Both the position numbers and the translations under genes were made by a program. Source: Mycolicibacterium psychrotolerans (lineage in GTDB: Bacteria; Actinomycetota; Actinomycetes; Mycobacteriales; Mycobacteriaceae). From it: a stretch of 64,000 nt of DNA. Positions 51,695 through 60,147 of this stretch are shown in pieces. The notes below the pieces were generated by a model, which was not told the origin of the DNA, did not search any database, and was given only the letters and a program-made list of their open reading frames with translations. The stretch covers positions 2,108,001 through 2,172,000 of the forward strand of contig NZ_AP022574.1 in NCBI RefSeq assembly GCF_010729305.1, given 5' to 3'. Positions within the stretch are counted from its first letter, which is position 1. Each line of letters starts with the position of its first letter.

Positions 51695-53053
51695 ATGAAT
51701 GAATTCATGCGCAGCAGCGACGCGTTCACCTGGTCGATGGAAAGCGATCCACGACTGAGGTCGACAGTGGTCACGGTCCTCCGCCTGGACCGGACGCCGG
51801 ACTGGGACGACGTCCGTGAACGGTTTCTCCGGCTCAGCGGCGAATTGCCGATGTTCCGGCAGAAGGTGGTGGAGTCACCCCCGCCGGCGCCGCCGCGCTG
51901 GCAGGACTGCGACGAATTCGATCTCGACTTCCACATGCGCCGCATCGGCGCCCCCGGGACGGGATCGTTCGACAGTGTTCTGGAACTGGCCCGGCTGGCG
52001 CAGATGGAGGACTTCGACCGGGCCCGGCCGCTGTGGAAGATCACGTTGATCGAGGGTCTCTCCGACGGTGGGGCCGCCGTGGTCTGCACGTTCCACCACG
52101 CGCTGACCGACGGGGTGGGCGGAGTGCAGATCGCGATGGCGCTGTTCGGGCTCACCGACCTTCCGCCGCAGTCCGACGCCGCCGGCGAGGTGGCGCGCCA
52201 GCCGCTGTTCGGCGAGTACAGGGACGCGGCGCGCTACAGCGCCGGGCTGGTCGGGGGAGCCCTTGCGGGGGTGGCGACCCAGGTGCCGCGGCTGGTCTAC
52301 GACGGAATCCGGCACCCGGTGCAGACCCTGGGCTCTGCCGCCGAGATGGCCTCGTCGGTCTACCGCGTAGTGCGGCCCGTGAACCAGACGGGCTCGCCGC
52401 TGATGAAGCGGCGGACACTCACGCGCCGCCTCGACGTGCTCGAGATCCCGATGCCGCCGTTGCGGGAGGCGGCCCACCGCAGCGGAGGCGCCCTCAACGA
52501 CGCGTTCGTCGCGGGGGTGGCCGGAGGCCTGCGCATCTACCACGAGAAACACGATGTCGCCGTCGGTGATCTGCACCTGACGATGCCGATCAGCCTGCGG
52601 GCCGATGACGACGCACCCGGCGGGAACCGGATCACGCTGATGCGGTTCGACGTTCCGGTCGGCGTCAGCGACCCCGGACAGCGCATCCGGCAGATCCACG
52701 AGAGAACCGACCAGGTGCGTCACGAGAAGTCGCTGCCCCACACCCAGCTGATCGCCGGATTCCTCAACCGGATGCCGCGCTGGTACATCGGCTCGATCCT
52801 GCGGCACGTGGACTTCCTGGCCAGCGACGTGCCGGGGATCCCGGTACCCGTCACGCTGGGCGGGGCGAACGTGCAGATGCAGTATGCGTTCGGGCCGACG
52901 ATCGGCTCGGCCGTCAACGTCACGCTGCTGACCTACGTCGACACCTGCGCGCTGGGCATCGACGTCGACACCGGGGCGATCCCCGATGTCGACCTGTTCA
53001 CCGAGTGCCTGCGGGCCGGCTTCGACGAGGTACTCGCGCTGGCCGCGGACTGA
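51695..53053 (+). CDS. WS/DGAT-type wax-ester synthase / diacylglycerol acyltransferase
   Basis: 452 aa. Catalytic HHxxxDG as HHALTDG (134-140), with the N-terminal DAFTWSMESDPRLRSTVVTVLRLD, and C-terminal FLASDVPGIPVPVTLGGANVQ, the usual SNVPGP-like region. It esterifies fatty-acyl-CoA with diacylglycerol or fatty alcohol to make storage lipid. Mycobacteria carry many paralogs. Single gene. Confidence 0.92.
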   Translation: MNEFMRSSDAFTWSMESDPRLRSTVVTVLRLDRTPDWDDVRERFLRLSGELPMFRQKVVESPPPAPPRWQDCDEFDLDFHMRRIGAPGTGSFDSVLELARLAQMEDFDRARPLWKITLIEGLSDGGAAVVCTFHHALTDGVGGVQIAMALFGLTDLPPQSDAAGEVARQPLFGEYRDAARYSAGLVGGALAGVATQVPRLVYDGIRHPVQTLGSAAEMASSVYRVVRPVNQTGSPLMKRRTLTRRLDVLEIPMPPLREAAHRSGGALNDAFVAGVAGGLRIYHEKHDVAVGDLHLTMPISLRADDDAPGGNRITLMRFDVPVGVSDPGQRIRQIHERTDQVRHEKSLPHTQLIAGFLNRMPRWYIGSILRHVDFLASDVPGIPVPVTLGGANVQMQYAFGPTIGSAVNVTLLTYVDTCALGIDVDTGAIPDVDLFTECLRAGFDEVLALAAD

Positions 53054-53059
53054 CGCCGG

Positions 53060-53215
53060 TCAGTTCTCGTCGGGAATCTCGTTGCGGGTCTGCCAGCCGG
53101 CGGGCGCGTCGGGGTCGTCGTTCTGATGGTCGAGCTTGTCCTGAAGCTCCCGCTGTTCGTCGCTGGCCTTCGTCGCGTCCTCGGGCGTGGGCGGCGGCGT
53201 GTTGTTCTGTTCCAC
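53060..53215 (-). CDS. Small acidic hydrophilic protein
   Basis: 51 aa from the GTG at 53215. Pro/Asp/Glu-rich, with helix SDEQRELQDKLDHQNDD and tail WQTRNEIPDEN, no hydrophobic core. Convergent with the wax-ester synthase, 6 bases apart. No family recognised; composition is like other small mycobacterial stress proteins. Confidence 0.55.
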   Translation of the reverse strand: MEQNNTPPPTPEDATKASDEQRELQDKLDHQNDDPDAPAGWQTRNEIPDEN

Positions 53216-53301
53216 GGTGTCCAGTTTTCTCCGTTGGCTGCAGATCCAAACCCCGACACCATGGCTTCTCGTGGCGGAGACACCACGCACGCTTATCGAG
53301 G

Positions 53302-54660
53302 TCACGCCACGGCGTCGGCGGCGAGCACTTCGCGTGCCGCGCGCTCGCCTGAGCGGACAGCTCCGTCGACGAAGCCGTACATCACCGCCGACGTCTCGGT
53401 GCCTGCCCAGTGGATACGCCCGCAGGGTGGTCGAAGCGCATGCCCGAACTCGGTCAGTACACCCGGTGGCGCATGGCTGATCATCCCTCCGCCGGAGTAC
53501 CGCTCCACCGTCCAGTCCTGCTGCGTGAAACGCTCGGGGACAAGGGCATTCGGTCCGAAGCGGTGCGCCAGCGCTTCGGTGATGGCGGCTTCCCGGTCGG
53601 CCGGAGCCATCCTGGTCAGCCTGCGGGCTGTCGGGCCCTCGTTCACGATGGCCAGCACTCCGGGCCCGCCCTGGTGCATACCCGCGTCGATGGTGACCGC
53701 GGCGGCGGTCTCGGGTGCTGCCGACTGCCCGGTGAGGCCGTCGGCGCGCCAGAACGGTTCGTCGTAGAGGGCGTGGCATTTGAGGACCGCGCCCGAGGGC
53801 ATCCGCTGGTGCAGCAGGGACCGGTCCGCCGGAAGCGCCGGCTCGTAGATGATCTGCCCGGCGATGGCTATCGGTACCGAGACGATGACCCGGGACCCCC
53901 GAACCTCCCGGCCGTCGCACCGCACGGTGACGCCCGCGCGATCCTGACTGATCGATCGGGCGGGGGCGCGCAGGCAAAGTCCGTCGGCCACGCGGGCGGC
54001 CATCTGGTGGTACAGCGCGCCCATACCCCCGACCGGGCGCGCGTCCTCGGCTGCGCCCTCCACCCCCAGCACGAAATCCGGTCCGCCCGCGCTGGCCAGC
54101 TGGTACACCACGAACAACAGGGAGAGCTCCGTGGCCGCCGACGTGTAGGAACCCGCGAGCGCCATCTCGAGCAGACTCCGCGCCCGCCGAACCGGTACAT
54201 GGCGCTCCAGCCACTGCGCGAGCGTCGTCGCGTCCCATCGCCTCGCCCTGGCCGCTTCCCACGGCGCTTCCACGGGGATCGACGCGCACATCCTGCGCAG
54301 TTCCAGAAACGCGGTGGCGAGGTTACCCGACACCCACGGGCGCATGGACCAGGGAATCGTGCCGCCGTAACGGTAGATCTTGCCGTCGACGAGCATCATC
54401 GACTCCCCGTCGACGTACTGCTTGTACGACGGGACGCCGAATTCGGCCATCAGCCCATGAATCCGGTCCTGGCCCGGACCGATCCAGGTGCCGCCGTGGT
54501 CGATGTAGCTGTTGTCGACCCCTACTTCGGTGAAGGTGCGGCCTCCCGGCCGGTCCCGCGCCTCCATGACGAGCACCGAATGTCCGGCCTGGGTGAGTCG
54601 CAACGCGGCGGTGAGGCCGGCGAACCCCGCGCCGATGACGATGTAATCCGCGTCCCCCAT
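53302..54660 (-). CDS. Flavin monoamine oxidase family protein
   Basis: 452 aa. FAD motif YIVIGAGFAGLTAALRLTQAG and ARDRPGGRTF; GGTWIGPGQDRIHGL near residue 60; C-terminal flavin contact RIHWAGTETSAVMYGFVDGAVRSGERAA. The GTETS motif lacks the Ser-Gly-Gly-Cys that attaches FAD covalently in eukaryotic MAO. Oxidises amines, releasing aldehyde and H2O2; the substrate is unknown. Divergent from the Mn-riboswitch gene. Confidence 0.9.
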   Translation of the reverse strand: MGDADYIVIGAGFAGLTAALRLTQAGHSVLVMEARDRPGGRTFTEVGVDNSYIDHGGTWIGPGQDRIHGLMAEFGVPSYKQYVDGESMMLVDGKIYRYGGTIPWSMRPWVSGNLATAFLELRRMCASIPVEAPWEAARARRWDATTLAQWLERHVPVRRARSLLEMALAGSYTSAATELSLLFVVYQLASAGGPDFVLGVEGAAEDARPVGGMGALYHQMAARVADGLCLRAPARSISQDRAGVTVRCDGREVRGSRVIVSVPIAIAGQIIYEPALPADRSLLHQRMPSGAVLKCHALYDEPFWRADGLTGQSAAPETAAAVTIDAGMHQGGPGVLAIVNEGPTARRLTRMAPADREAAITEALAHRFGPNALVPERFTQQDWTVERYSGGGMISHAPPGVLTEFGHALRPPCGRIHWAGTETSAVMYGFVDGAVRSGERAAREVLAADAVA

Positions 54661-54854
54661 GAGCGTCTCCCACCTCGACGGGATGAGACATTCTGCCTAC
54701 GCCTGACCAGGCGGGGCGTCAACAGTTCCCGTTGGGTCACTGACGGATCAGGGTTCCCGAAACCTTTCGATAGAGCTGTCAAACTTATTGCCGGACAGGC
54801 GCTTTCGATTCGCACAAGTTGCACACCGGGGAAGACGCGGGGTAGGCTGACCGA

Positions 54855-54990
54855 AGCGAAGGGGAGTAGCCCCCAATCGAATGGTCGACATACTGGCCGG
54901 CGCGGTACCCGCGTCGGCCCGGCCATCCGAACCGGATTCTTCTCCGGTGGGCGAGACCTTCGGCCGCACAGACCGTTTCGGTTGTCGGCC
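54855..54990 (+). promoter_or_regulatory. yybP-ykoY-type manganese riboswitch
   Basis: The leader of the GDT1-family gene contains GAAGGGGAGTAGC (54858-54870) and, about 85 bases later, GGGCGAGACCTT (54949-54960), the two conserved internal loops of the yybP-ykoY aptamer, which bind Mn2+ between them. A GC-rich hairpin lies between. The region ends at the ribosome site (GGAGG at 54991), so Mn2+ probably controls access or termination. Confidence 0.75.
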
Positions 54991-54999
54991 GGAGGCGGC

Positions 55000-55788
55000 A
55001 TGTACCCACCTCCGAACGGCAGCCACCTGACCGAGGAGTCGTTGGTGATCGCCGCCTTGCTGTTGAGCTTCGCCGTGATCTTCGTGGCCGAGCTGGGCGA
55101 CAAGAGCCAGTTGATGGCGATGATGTTCGCACTGCGGTATCGCTGGTGGGTGGTGCTGACCGCAATCCTCGCAGCGACCACCGCGGTACACGTGCTGTCC
55201 GTCGCGATCGGGCACTACCTCGGCGCGGCGCTGCCCACCCATCTCCTGGGCCTGCTGGCCGGCGCGATGTTCGTGTTCTTCGGGCTGTGGACCCTGCGCG
55301 GTGACTCGCTCAGCGACGATGAGGCCTCGCGTGTCCAGCGTGCCACCGCCCCCGCGTTCTTCGTCGTGACCTCGGCGTTCATGCTCGCCGAGCTCGGCGA
55401 CAAGACCATGCTCGCCACCATCACGCTGGCCGCGGACAACGACTGGTTGGGGGTTTGGATCGGTTCGACCATCGGCATGGTCGCCGCCGACGCACTCGCC
55501 ATCCTGGTGGGCGCCGTGGCGGGCAAGCACCTCCCCGAGCGGTTCATCCAGATCGGGGCCGCCGGACTGTTCGTGCTCTTCGGCGCGTTCATGGTGATCG
55601 AGAACGTCTTCCCTGCCGCTCCGGTGCTGTTGGTCGCCGGCTGCGCCGTGGCGATCGTGGCCGTGCTGGGCGCGACGCTGCGTGCGCTGCCCGAGCGGCT
55701 GCGCCCGTCCGTGCTGCGGTCCGTCCGCCACGTGCCGGCCCACGCGTCGGAGCCGGTGCCGCAGGGCTCGACGGGCGTGCGGGACTGA
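55000..55788 (+). CDS. GDT1/UPF0016-family manganese exporter-like protein
   Basis: 262 aa from the ATG at 55000, 4 bases after GGAGG; a GTG at 55045 behind GAGGAG is an alternative start and would give the usual family N-terminus. Two copies of the signature E-x-G-D-K-S/T: VAELGDKSQLMAM and LAELGDKTMLATI, in two three-helix bundles, plus a polar tail. The family (TMEM165, MneA) exports Mn2+ or Ca2+. The Mn riboswitch upstream supports Mn2+. Confidence 0.9.
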   Translation: MYPPPNGSHLTEESLVIAALLLSFAVIFVAELGDKSQLMAMMFALRYRWWVVLTAILAATTAVHVLSVAIGHYLGAALPTHLLGLLAGAMFVFFGLWTLRGDSLSDDEASRVQRATAPAFFVVTSAFMLAELGDKTMLATITLAADNDWLGVWIGSTIGMVAADALAILVGAVAGKHLPERFIQIGAAGLFVLFGAFMVIENVFPAAPVLLVAGCAVAIVAVLGATLRALPERLRPSVLRSVRHVPAHASEPVPQGSTGVRD

Positions 55789-55791
55789 CCG

Positions 55792-56049
55792 TCAGATCGG
55801 TGCGACCGAGCGGATCGCGATCTGCCCGGTCTCGCACTGCCGGCACGTCAACGGGCGAACCTTCAGACGTACGTTGGCGATTCGCAGCGCTCGTTGACAC
55901 ATCGGGTACGGGCAGCCGCAGGACAGCGTGACCCACCACTGCGCAGGATGCGCCAGGGGCCCGCAGAAGCGTCGGCAGGTGCACAGGATGTCGGGCTCGA
56001 AATCCAGTTCCGCCAGCGACGGTTCCAGCATTGTGGTCACGGCCCCCAA
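55792..56049 (-). CDS. Small Cys-rich protein, probable zinc binding
   Basis: 85 aa; start at 56049 or the ATG at 56031. Eight cysteines: ILCTCRRFC, LSCGCPYPMC and LTCRQC, arranged as three pairs plus singles, suggest one or two zinc sites. Otherwise soluble. Convergent with the Mn-exporter gene, 3 bases apart. No family recognised. Confidence 0.6.
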   Translation of the reverse strand: MGAVTTMLEPSLAELDFEPDILCTCRRFCGPLAHPAQWWVTLSCGCPYPMCQRALRIANVRLKVRPLTCRQCETGQIAIRSVAPI

Positions 56050-56120
56050 GGCTAAAGTGAAGGTCGAGACTTGTGCGGTAGGCGCGCGCGGCCAGTTCGC
56101 GCGGCGATACGGACGGCGCT

Positions 56121-56150
56121 GCGGGCGAGGCCCCGGAAGGCCCCGCCCGT
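56121..56150 (-). terminator. GC-rich hairpin after the small secreted protein gene
   Basis: Arms 56121-56132 and 56139-56150 pair over about 11 of 12 positions (GGGCGAGGCC with GGCCCCGCCC, one G-T/A-C change) around CCGGAA, 10 bases beyond the stop at 56160. Confidence 0.5.
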
Positions 56151-56159
56151 GCGCCGTTC

Positions 56160-56459
56160 CTATAGGCGAATCCAGCGGCCCAGGAACCAGAAGCCCCAGC
56201 CGTCGCCGTTACCGGCCGGCAGCGGCCGTACCTGCTGGCCGTTGTACTGGAACGGCTGATGGTCCTGACGGCCCTGGTCGATACCGCGGTGCTGCCAGTC
56301 GCCGTTCGGCTGCGGAGCCGGCTGGCAGGCCGGGGTGCCCGGCCGGCCACACGGCCCACCGGGTTCGGCGCCGGCGATCCCTGACCCGGCGGAGAGAAGA
56401 CCCGCGAGTGCGATTCCACCGGCGATCGCCGAGGCGCCCAGCGTACGGGTGAATGTCAT
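56160..56459 (-). CDS. Small secreted protein, Gly/Pro/Gln-rich
   Basis: 99 aa. Signal peptide (GASAIAGGIALAGLLSAGSGIAGA), mature part EPGGPCGRPGTPACQP with two Cys, then a WQHRGIDQGRQDHQPFQYNGQQ region and a GWGFWFLGRWIRL end. Resembles other small exported mycobacterial proteins of unknown role. Confidence 0.75.
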   Translation of the reverse strand: MTFTRTLGASAIAGGIALAGLLSAGSGIAGAEPGGPCGRPGTPACQPAPQPNGDWQHRGIDQGRQDHQPFQYNGQQVRPLPAGNGDGWGFWFLGRWIRL

Positions 56460-56609
56460 GTGTCGCTCCGTTCGTCATCTGTGTCGTGTGGGGCATTCCG
56501 CCACACGAGCGACGACGCTAGGGGCGCGGCTTGGGTGAGCGATGTGCACAGCCTGGGTGCGCGCTTTGCATCCGGTCACGAATCGAATTCGGAACGGCAA
56601 CAGCATGAT

Positions 56610-57983
56610 TCATGTGCCACCGGTCACATGCGCCCCGGCGTCGCCGGGCAGCCGCGCAGTCTCGACCAGCGAGAGGGCCAGCACCGCGCCGAGCACCACG
56701 AATGTCCAGGCGAAGGACGTCAGAACCGTCAGCATCAGGGCGGCCACGGCGATGCCCAGGCCCGCGGCGAGCTCCTGCACCGCGGCGTTGAGTGTGTTCG
56801 CGTGCGTGAGCTCCTCACCGTCGACGTCGGCGAACGCGAGGCTGGCGTAGGCGGTGAAGCCGATCGAGCGCAGGGCTCCGCTGACGTACAGGATCAGCAC
56901 CATCACCGCGACCGGCATCCCCGGCCGGAGGACGGCCAGCATTCCGAACCAGGCCACGGAGACGATCCCGGTGACGAGCAGGACGCGCTTGATGCCCCAT
57001 CGGCGCATCAGCGGCGTGGTGACCGGCTTGATGGTCAGGTTGCCCAGGAACAACGCGGTGACCATCAGACCCGCCGCGAACGGCGACCAGCCGAATTCGA
57101 GTTGGAACAGCAGCGGCAACAGGAACGGAACGGCGGTGACGACCAGCCGGTACACCGAGCCGCCGGTCACCGAGACGCGCAGTGTCCGTACCCGCAGCAC
57201 TGCCGGCCGGATGAGAGGTGACGGACTGCGACGCAGGTGCCGACCGGAGATCGCCAGGCACACCGATCCCACGAGCACACCGGCGGCCACCGCGGGCCAC
57301 GACGTTCCGCTGGCCCGCACCTGTTCCACGGCGATGAGCGTCGCGCCGATACCCCCGCCGAGGAGGAGCAACCCACGCCAGTCGAAAGGCCGCACCGGCG
57401 GGGCGGCGGGTTCACCGCGGATCAGTCTGAGCGCCAACACAAATCCCACCAGCCCGATCGGGAGGTTGACGAAGAAGATCCACCGCCAGGATCCAAGCGT
57501 GGCGATGGCGCCACCGAGGGCGGGAGCCAGCACGGGCGCGGTGAGCGCCGGCCACGTCAGCAGCGCGATCGCCCGTACGAGGTCGGTCTTGGCGCTGAAA
57601 CGCAGCACCGCCAGCCTGCCGACGGGGACCATCAGCGCGCCACCGATGCCCTGCGCCACCCGCATGCCGACCAACATCGGAAGCGACGTGCTGAGCGCAC
57701 ACCCAAGTGAGGCGACGGTGAACACCGCGATCGCGGTGACGAACACCGGACGGATGCCGAACCGGTCGGCCAGCCATCCGCTGCACGGGATCAGCACCGC
57801 GACCGTCACCAGGTAGGCCGAGATCGCGACGTTCACGTCGACGGCGGCCACCCCGAAAGACGTTGCGATGGCCGGGATCGCGGGTGCGATGATGCTGGCA
57901 TCCAGGATCTCCATGAAGAACGCGCCCGCAACCAGCAGTGCCATCCCCCTCGGGAACGAGGGGGATGGCACCGACTGCGTCAT
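56610..57983 (-). CDS. MFS drug-exporter-type transporter (DHA2/EmrB-like)
   Basis: 457 aa. About 12-14 helices; motif A (WLADRFGIRPVFVTAIAVF), motif C region, and the DASIIAPAIPAIATSFGV start typical of DHA2 proteins. H+-driven efflux from the inner membrane; substrate unknown. The 5' end contains a perfect 11-bp inverted repeat (57941-57968), and the ATG at 57944 is an alternative start. No regulator gene adjoins it. Confidence 0.9.
   Translation of the reverse strand: MTQSVPSPSFPRGMALLVAGAFFMEILDASIIAPAIPAIATSFGVAAVDVNVAISAYLVTVAVLIPCSGWLADRFGIRPVFVTAIAVFTVASLGCALSTSLPMLVGMRVAQGIGGALMVPVGRLAVLRFSAKTDLVRAIALLTWPALTAPVLAPALGGAIATLGSWRWIFFVNLPIGLVGFVLALRLIRGEPAAPPVRPFDWRGLLLLGGGIGATLIAVEQVRASGTSWPAVAAGVLVGSVCLAISGRHLRRSPSPLIRPAVLRVRTLRVSVTGGSVYRLVVTAVPFLLPLLFQLEFGWSPFAAGLMVTALFLGNLTIKPVTTPLMRRWGIKRVLLVTGIVSVAWFGMLAVLRPGMPVAVMVLILYVSGALRSIGFTAYASLAFADVDGEELTHANTLNAAVQELAAGLGIAVAALMLTVLTSFAWTFVVLGAVLALSLVETARLPGDAGAHVTGGT
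57941..57968. repeat. Perfect 11-bp inverted repeat at the 5' end of the MFS gene
   Basis: CCATCCCCCTC (57941-57951), spacer GGGAAC, GAGGGGGATGG (57958-57968). In the mRNA it folds over codons 6-14 of the long form and spans the ATG of the short form, so it could block or tune translation, or be an operator. Confidence 0.6.
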
Positions 57984-58026
57984 GGGCTCCCAACCTAGCC
58001 ACCGCCCGGCCGTGCCGGCGGCTGGG

Positions 58027-58335
58027 TCAACGGGAGCAGTTCAGCGTGACGGTCACCTTCCGTTGCGGGAAGGTGGTGAAGACGTTGATGTCGTCGTCGT
58101 CGATCGGGATGATCTGCGCCGGGCTGGAGAAGCTGTTGACGTTCGTGACCTCACACTCGTCCAGCGGGCCGCTCCCGATGCGGTTGACGCGCACGTCGGC
58201 GCCGGAGGCCTTGAGCTGGTTGATGGTCGCCACGGCGTTGCCGCCGGCGTCGGCGTTCGGTGCGGCGTGCGCCGGCACGGCGAACGCCACCAGCGCACCG
58301 AAGGGCAGCAGGCCGGCGGCCACGAAAGTCTTCAT
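58027..58335 (-). CDS. Small secreted protein
   Basis: 102 aa from the ATG at 58335 (AAGGAG site). Signal peptide (FVAAGLLPFGALVAFAVPAHA), mature domain GNAVATINQLKASGADVRVNRIG, ECEVTNVNSFSS and a terminal VTVTLNCSR, two Cys likely bonded. Family of unknown function common in mycobacteria. Confidence 0.75.
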   Translation of the reverse strand: MKTFVAAGLLPFGALVAFAVPAHAAPNADAGGNAVATINQLKASGADVRVNRIGSGPLDECEVTNVNSFSSPAQIIPIDDDDINVFTTFPQRKVTVTLNCSR

Positions 58336-58618
58336 CCGGAAACTCCTTGTGTTGAGGGCTCGTTGAGCGGTCACAACCGATGACACGGTGGTGCGGGCCG
58401 ATCGGTTCAACGCGCGCCCGAAAGAGAAGAATTCCGCCGCCGCGGTGTCAGCGAGCGCCGAATCCGCGGGCCCACGAGGTTGGCACGCGCGCCCACGCCG
58501 GCACTCCGATAACCTGTACCCGGTCGTCGCTCCCGACGCCGCATCTTCTCAGGTTCAGACTGCAGCCTTCCGACATACCCGACCCCCGGCGGGACGGGAC
58601 GAGACGAGGCTCTCCGAC

Positions 58619-58957
58619 GTGCAGCAATTCACCGAACACCAGCTCGACGGCGTGCTCGTCGTCGCCGCATCCGGTGCCGTCGACATGCTGACCGCTCCCG
58701 CTCTACAGGACGCGATGACAGCGGCGGCGGACCGGCGGCCCGCCGGCTTGATCCTGGACATGACCCAGGTGGAGTTCCTCGGATCGGCGGGCATGCAGGT
58801 GCTGATGACCACGCGCAAACAGCTCGCGCCCGAGACGCGGTTCGCGGTTGTGGCCGACGGGCCGGCGACCAGCCGGCCGCTGACGATCACGGGCATCTCC
58901 GACTACATCGAGATGTTCTCCTCGCTCGAGGTCGCGCTGACGAACTTCGCGGATTGA
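58619..58957 (+). CDS. STAS-domain anti-sigma factor antagonist
   Basis: 112 aa from the GTG at 58619 (GAGG upstream); earlier in-frame codons are not coding-like. GVLVVAASGAVDMLTAPALQDAM, ILDMTQVEFLGSAGMQVLM (Ser phosphorylation position) and the C-terminal helix fit SpoIIAA/RsbV-like proteins, which bind anti-sigma kinases in stress sigma control. No kinase gene is adjacent. Confidence 0.88.
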   Translation: MQQFTEHQLDGVLVVAASGAVDMLTAPALQDAMTAAADRRPAGLILDMTQVEFLGSAGMQVLMTTRKQLAPETRFAVVADGPATSRPLTITGISDYIEMFSSLEVALTNFAD

Positions 58958-58959
58958 AT

Positions 58960-58985
58960 GTTTGAGATCCCGCGGCTTCGGGAAC
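58960..58985 (+). promoter_or_regulatory. Possible SigF-type promoter before the CsbD gene
   Basis: GTTT (58960-58963), 16 bases, GGGAAC (58980-58985). The -10 differs from GGGTAT at two positions; listed because CsbD proteins are general-stress genes. Confidence 0.3.
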
Positions 58986-59067
58986 AGACGCATCGCTGAG
59001 CGGCCGGGCCGCTCCCCGGATCGGCCGGCGTCGTCCCCGGGCAGAAGACTGCAGAGGGAGCGCTCCC

Positions 59068-59307
59068 GTGGGTGACAACAATTCCGGGCCCGAAGAAGCC
59101 ATCAAGGGTGTCGTCGAGGGCGCCAAAGGCAAGGCCAAAGAGGTCGTCGGCGTGGTGACGGGCCGCGACGACCTGCAGCGTGAGGGCGAGGCTCAGCAGG
59201 ACAAGGCCGACGCGCAGCGCGAGGCCGCCCAGAAGGAGGCCGAGGCCGAGAGTGCCCGCGCCGCGGCGAAGGCCAACGAGGAGCGGCAGAAGGCCGAGCA
59301 GTCGTAG
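59068..59307 (+). CDS. CsbD-family general stress protein
   Basis: 79 aa, GTG start with AGGGAG site. EEAIKGVVEGAKGKAKEVVGVVTGRDDLQREGEAQQDKA is the CsbD signature (KG..KE..G..T..D.L..EG..D); an Ala/Glu/Lys helical tail follows. Small, soluble, usually under the stress sigma factor. Function unknown. Confidence 0.88.
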   Translation: MGDNNSGPEEAIKGVVEGAKGKAKEVVGVVTGRDDLQREGEAQQDKADAQREAAQKEAEAESARAAAKANEERQKAEQS

Positions 59308-59331
59308 GCTGGGCGCCGTGATTTCCGTGCC

Positions 59332-59739
59332 ATGACCGTCACGTCCATTCACAGCAGGTCAGCGAGGGGTCGAAGCTTCTGCGTCGCTTCGACGTCGCTG
59401 ACTGTCGCGTGCCGGACGCGGGGTCGCGGGCGGGAGAAGGAGGCGACGGTCGCGGTCGCCGGCGAGGTGGACGCGGCCAACGCCAAGCACTTCGCGCACG
59501 CGGTCCGCGAGGCCGCGGGCGCCTCCCGGGCGGTGATCGTCGATCTGACCGGCGTGCCCTTCATGGCCTTCGACGGCGCATCGGCGCTGTACGCCATCAG
59601 TGCCCATTTCTCGCGCGAGGACGTCGCCTGGTGTGTGGTCGGCAGTCCTGCCGTCGCCCGCGTCCTGCAGCTGTGCGACCCCGAAGGCCTGATTCCGCAG
59701 GCGGTCGTCCCGATTCTCAGGGGCGTGGAGCCGGCGTGA
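59332..59739 (+). CDS. STAS-domain protein
   Basis: 135 aa from the ATG at 59332. The first 30 residues are Ser/Arg-rich; the STAS core is VAVAGEVDAANAKHFAHAVREAAG, AVIVDLTGVPFMAFDGASALYAI and a C-terminal helix. The phosphorylatable Ser position is replaced by FDGAS, with Ser one turn later. Anti-anti-sigma or stressosome-type partner; 25 bases after the CsbD gene. Confidence 0.75.
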   Translation: MTVTSIHSRSARGRSFCVASTSLTVACRTRGRGREKEATVAVAGEVDAANAKHFAHAVREAAGASRAVIVDLTGVPFMAFDGASALYAISAHFSREDVAWCVVGSPAVARVLQLCDPEGLIPQAVVPILRGVEPA

Positions 59740-60147
59740 CGCGGACGCCGCGGGACGGTTTCAGCGAATTCCGCATGTCGCGTCGGGGGTCCAGGGGCCC
59801 ACTTTGCTGGCCTGTCACGCTGTGATTTGGCGCTCACTTTCACCGCCAAACATAAGAACCGGTGTTTCGGCCGAATCCGTCACATTCTCGCGCGGCGGTT
59901 GCGGGCCGGTCGTCACGCGCTGTTCACCGCTGGTTTTCGAATTGCCATCTCGAGATAACAACTGAGTAACGAAGAGAATCTTAAGGGTGCACTGAGAGTC
60001 CTGGCCCGCCCGGGGCAGCTGGGGACCTTTGGCACCTCTGACCTTGATTTCCCGTCGTTAGACTCGGCTCAGACCGCGCCCGCGAGGGTTGCTGACGGAC
60101 GAAATCGATCCCGGGGACATTCTTCCCGGCGGAGGTGAGATCTACAG
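59740..60147. other. Intergenic stretch, promoter region of the beta-propeller gene
   Basis: About 400 bases, more AT-rich near 59830-59990 (TAACAACTGAGTAACG region), without a coding-like frame. It ends in GGAGGTGAG, the ribosome site of the next gene. No element could be assigned with certainty. Confidence 0.45.

Noticed and set aside
53410..55788. A 792-codon frame ending in the GDT1-family protein
   Set aside because: The first 530 codons are antisense to the amine oxidase and cross the riboswitch; the real start is at 55000 or 55045.
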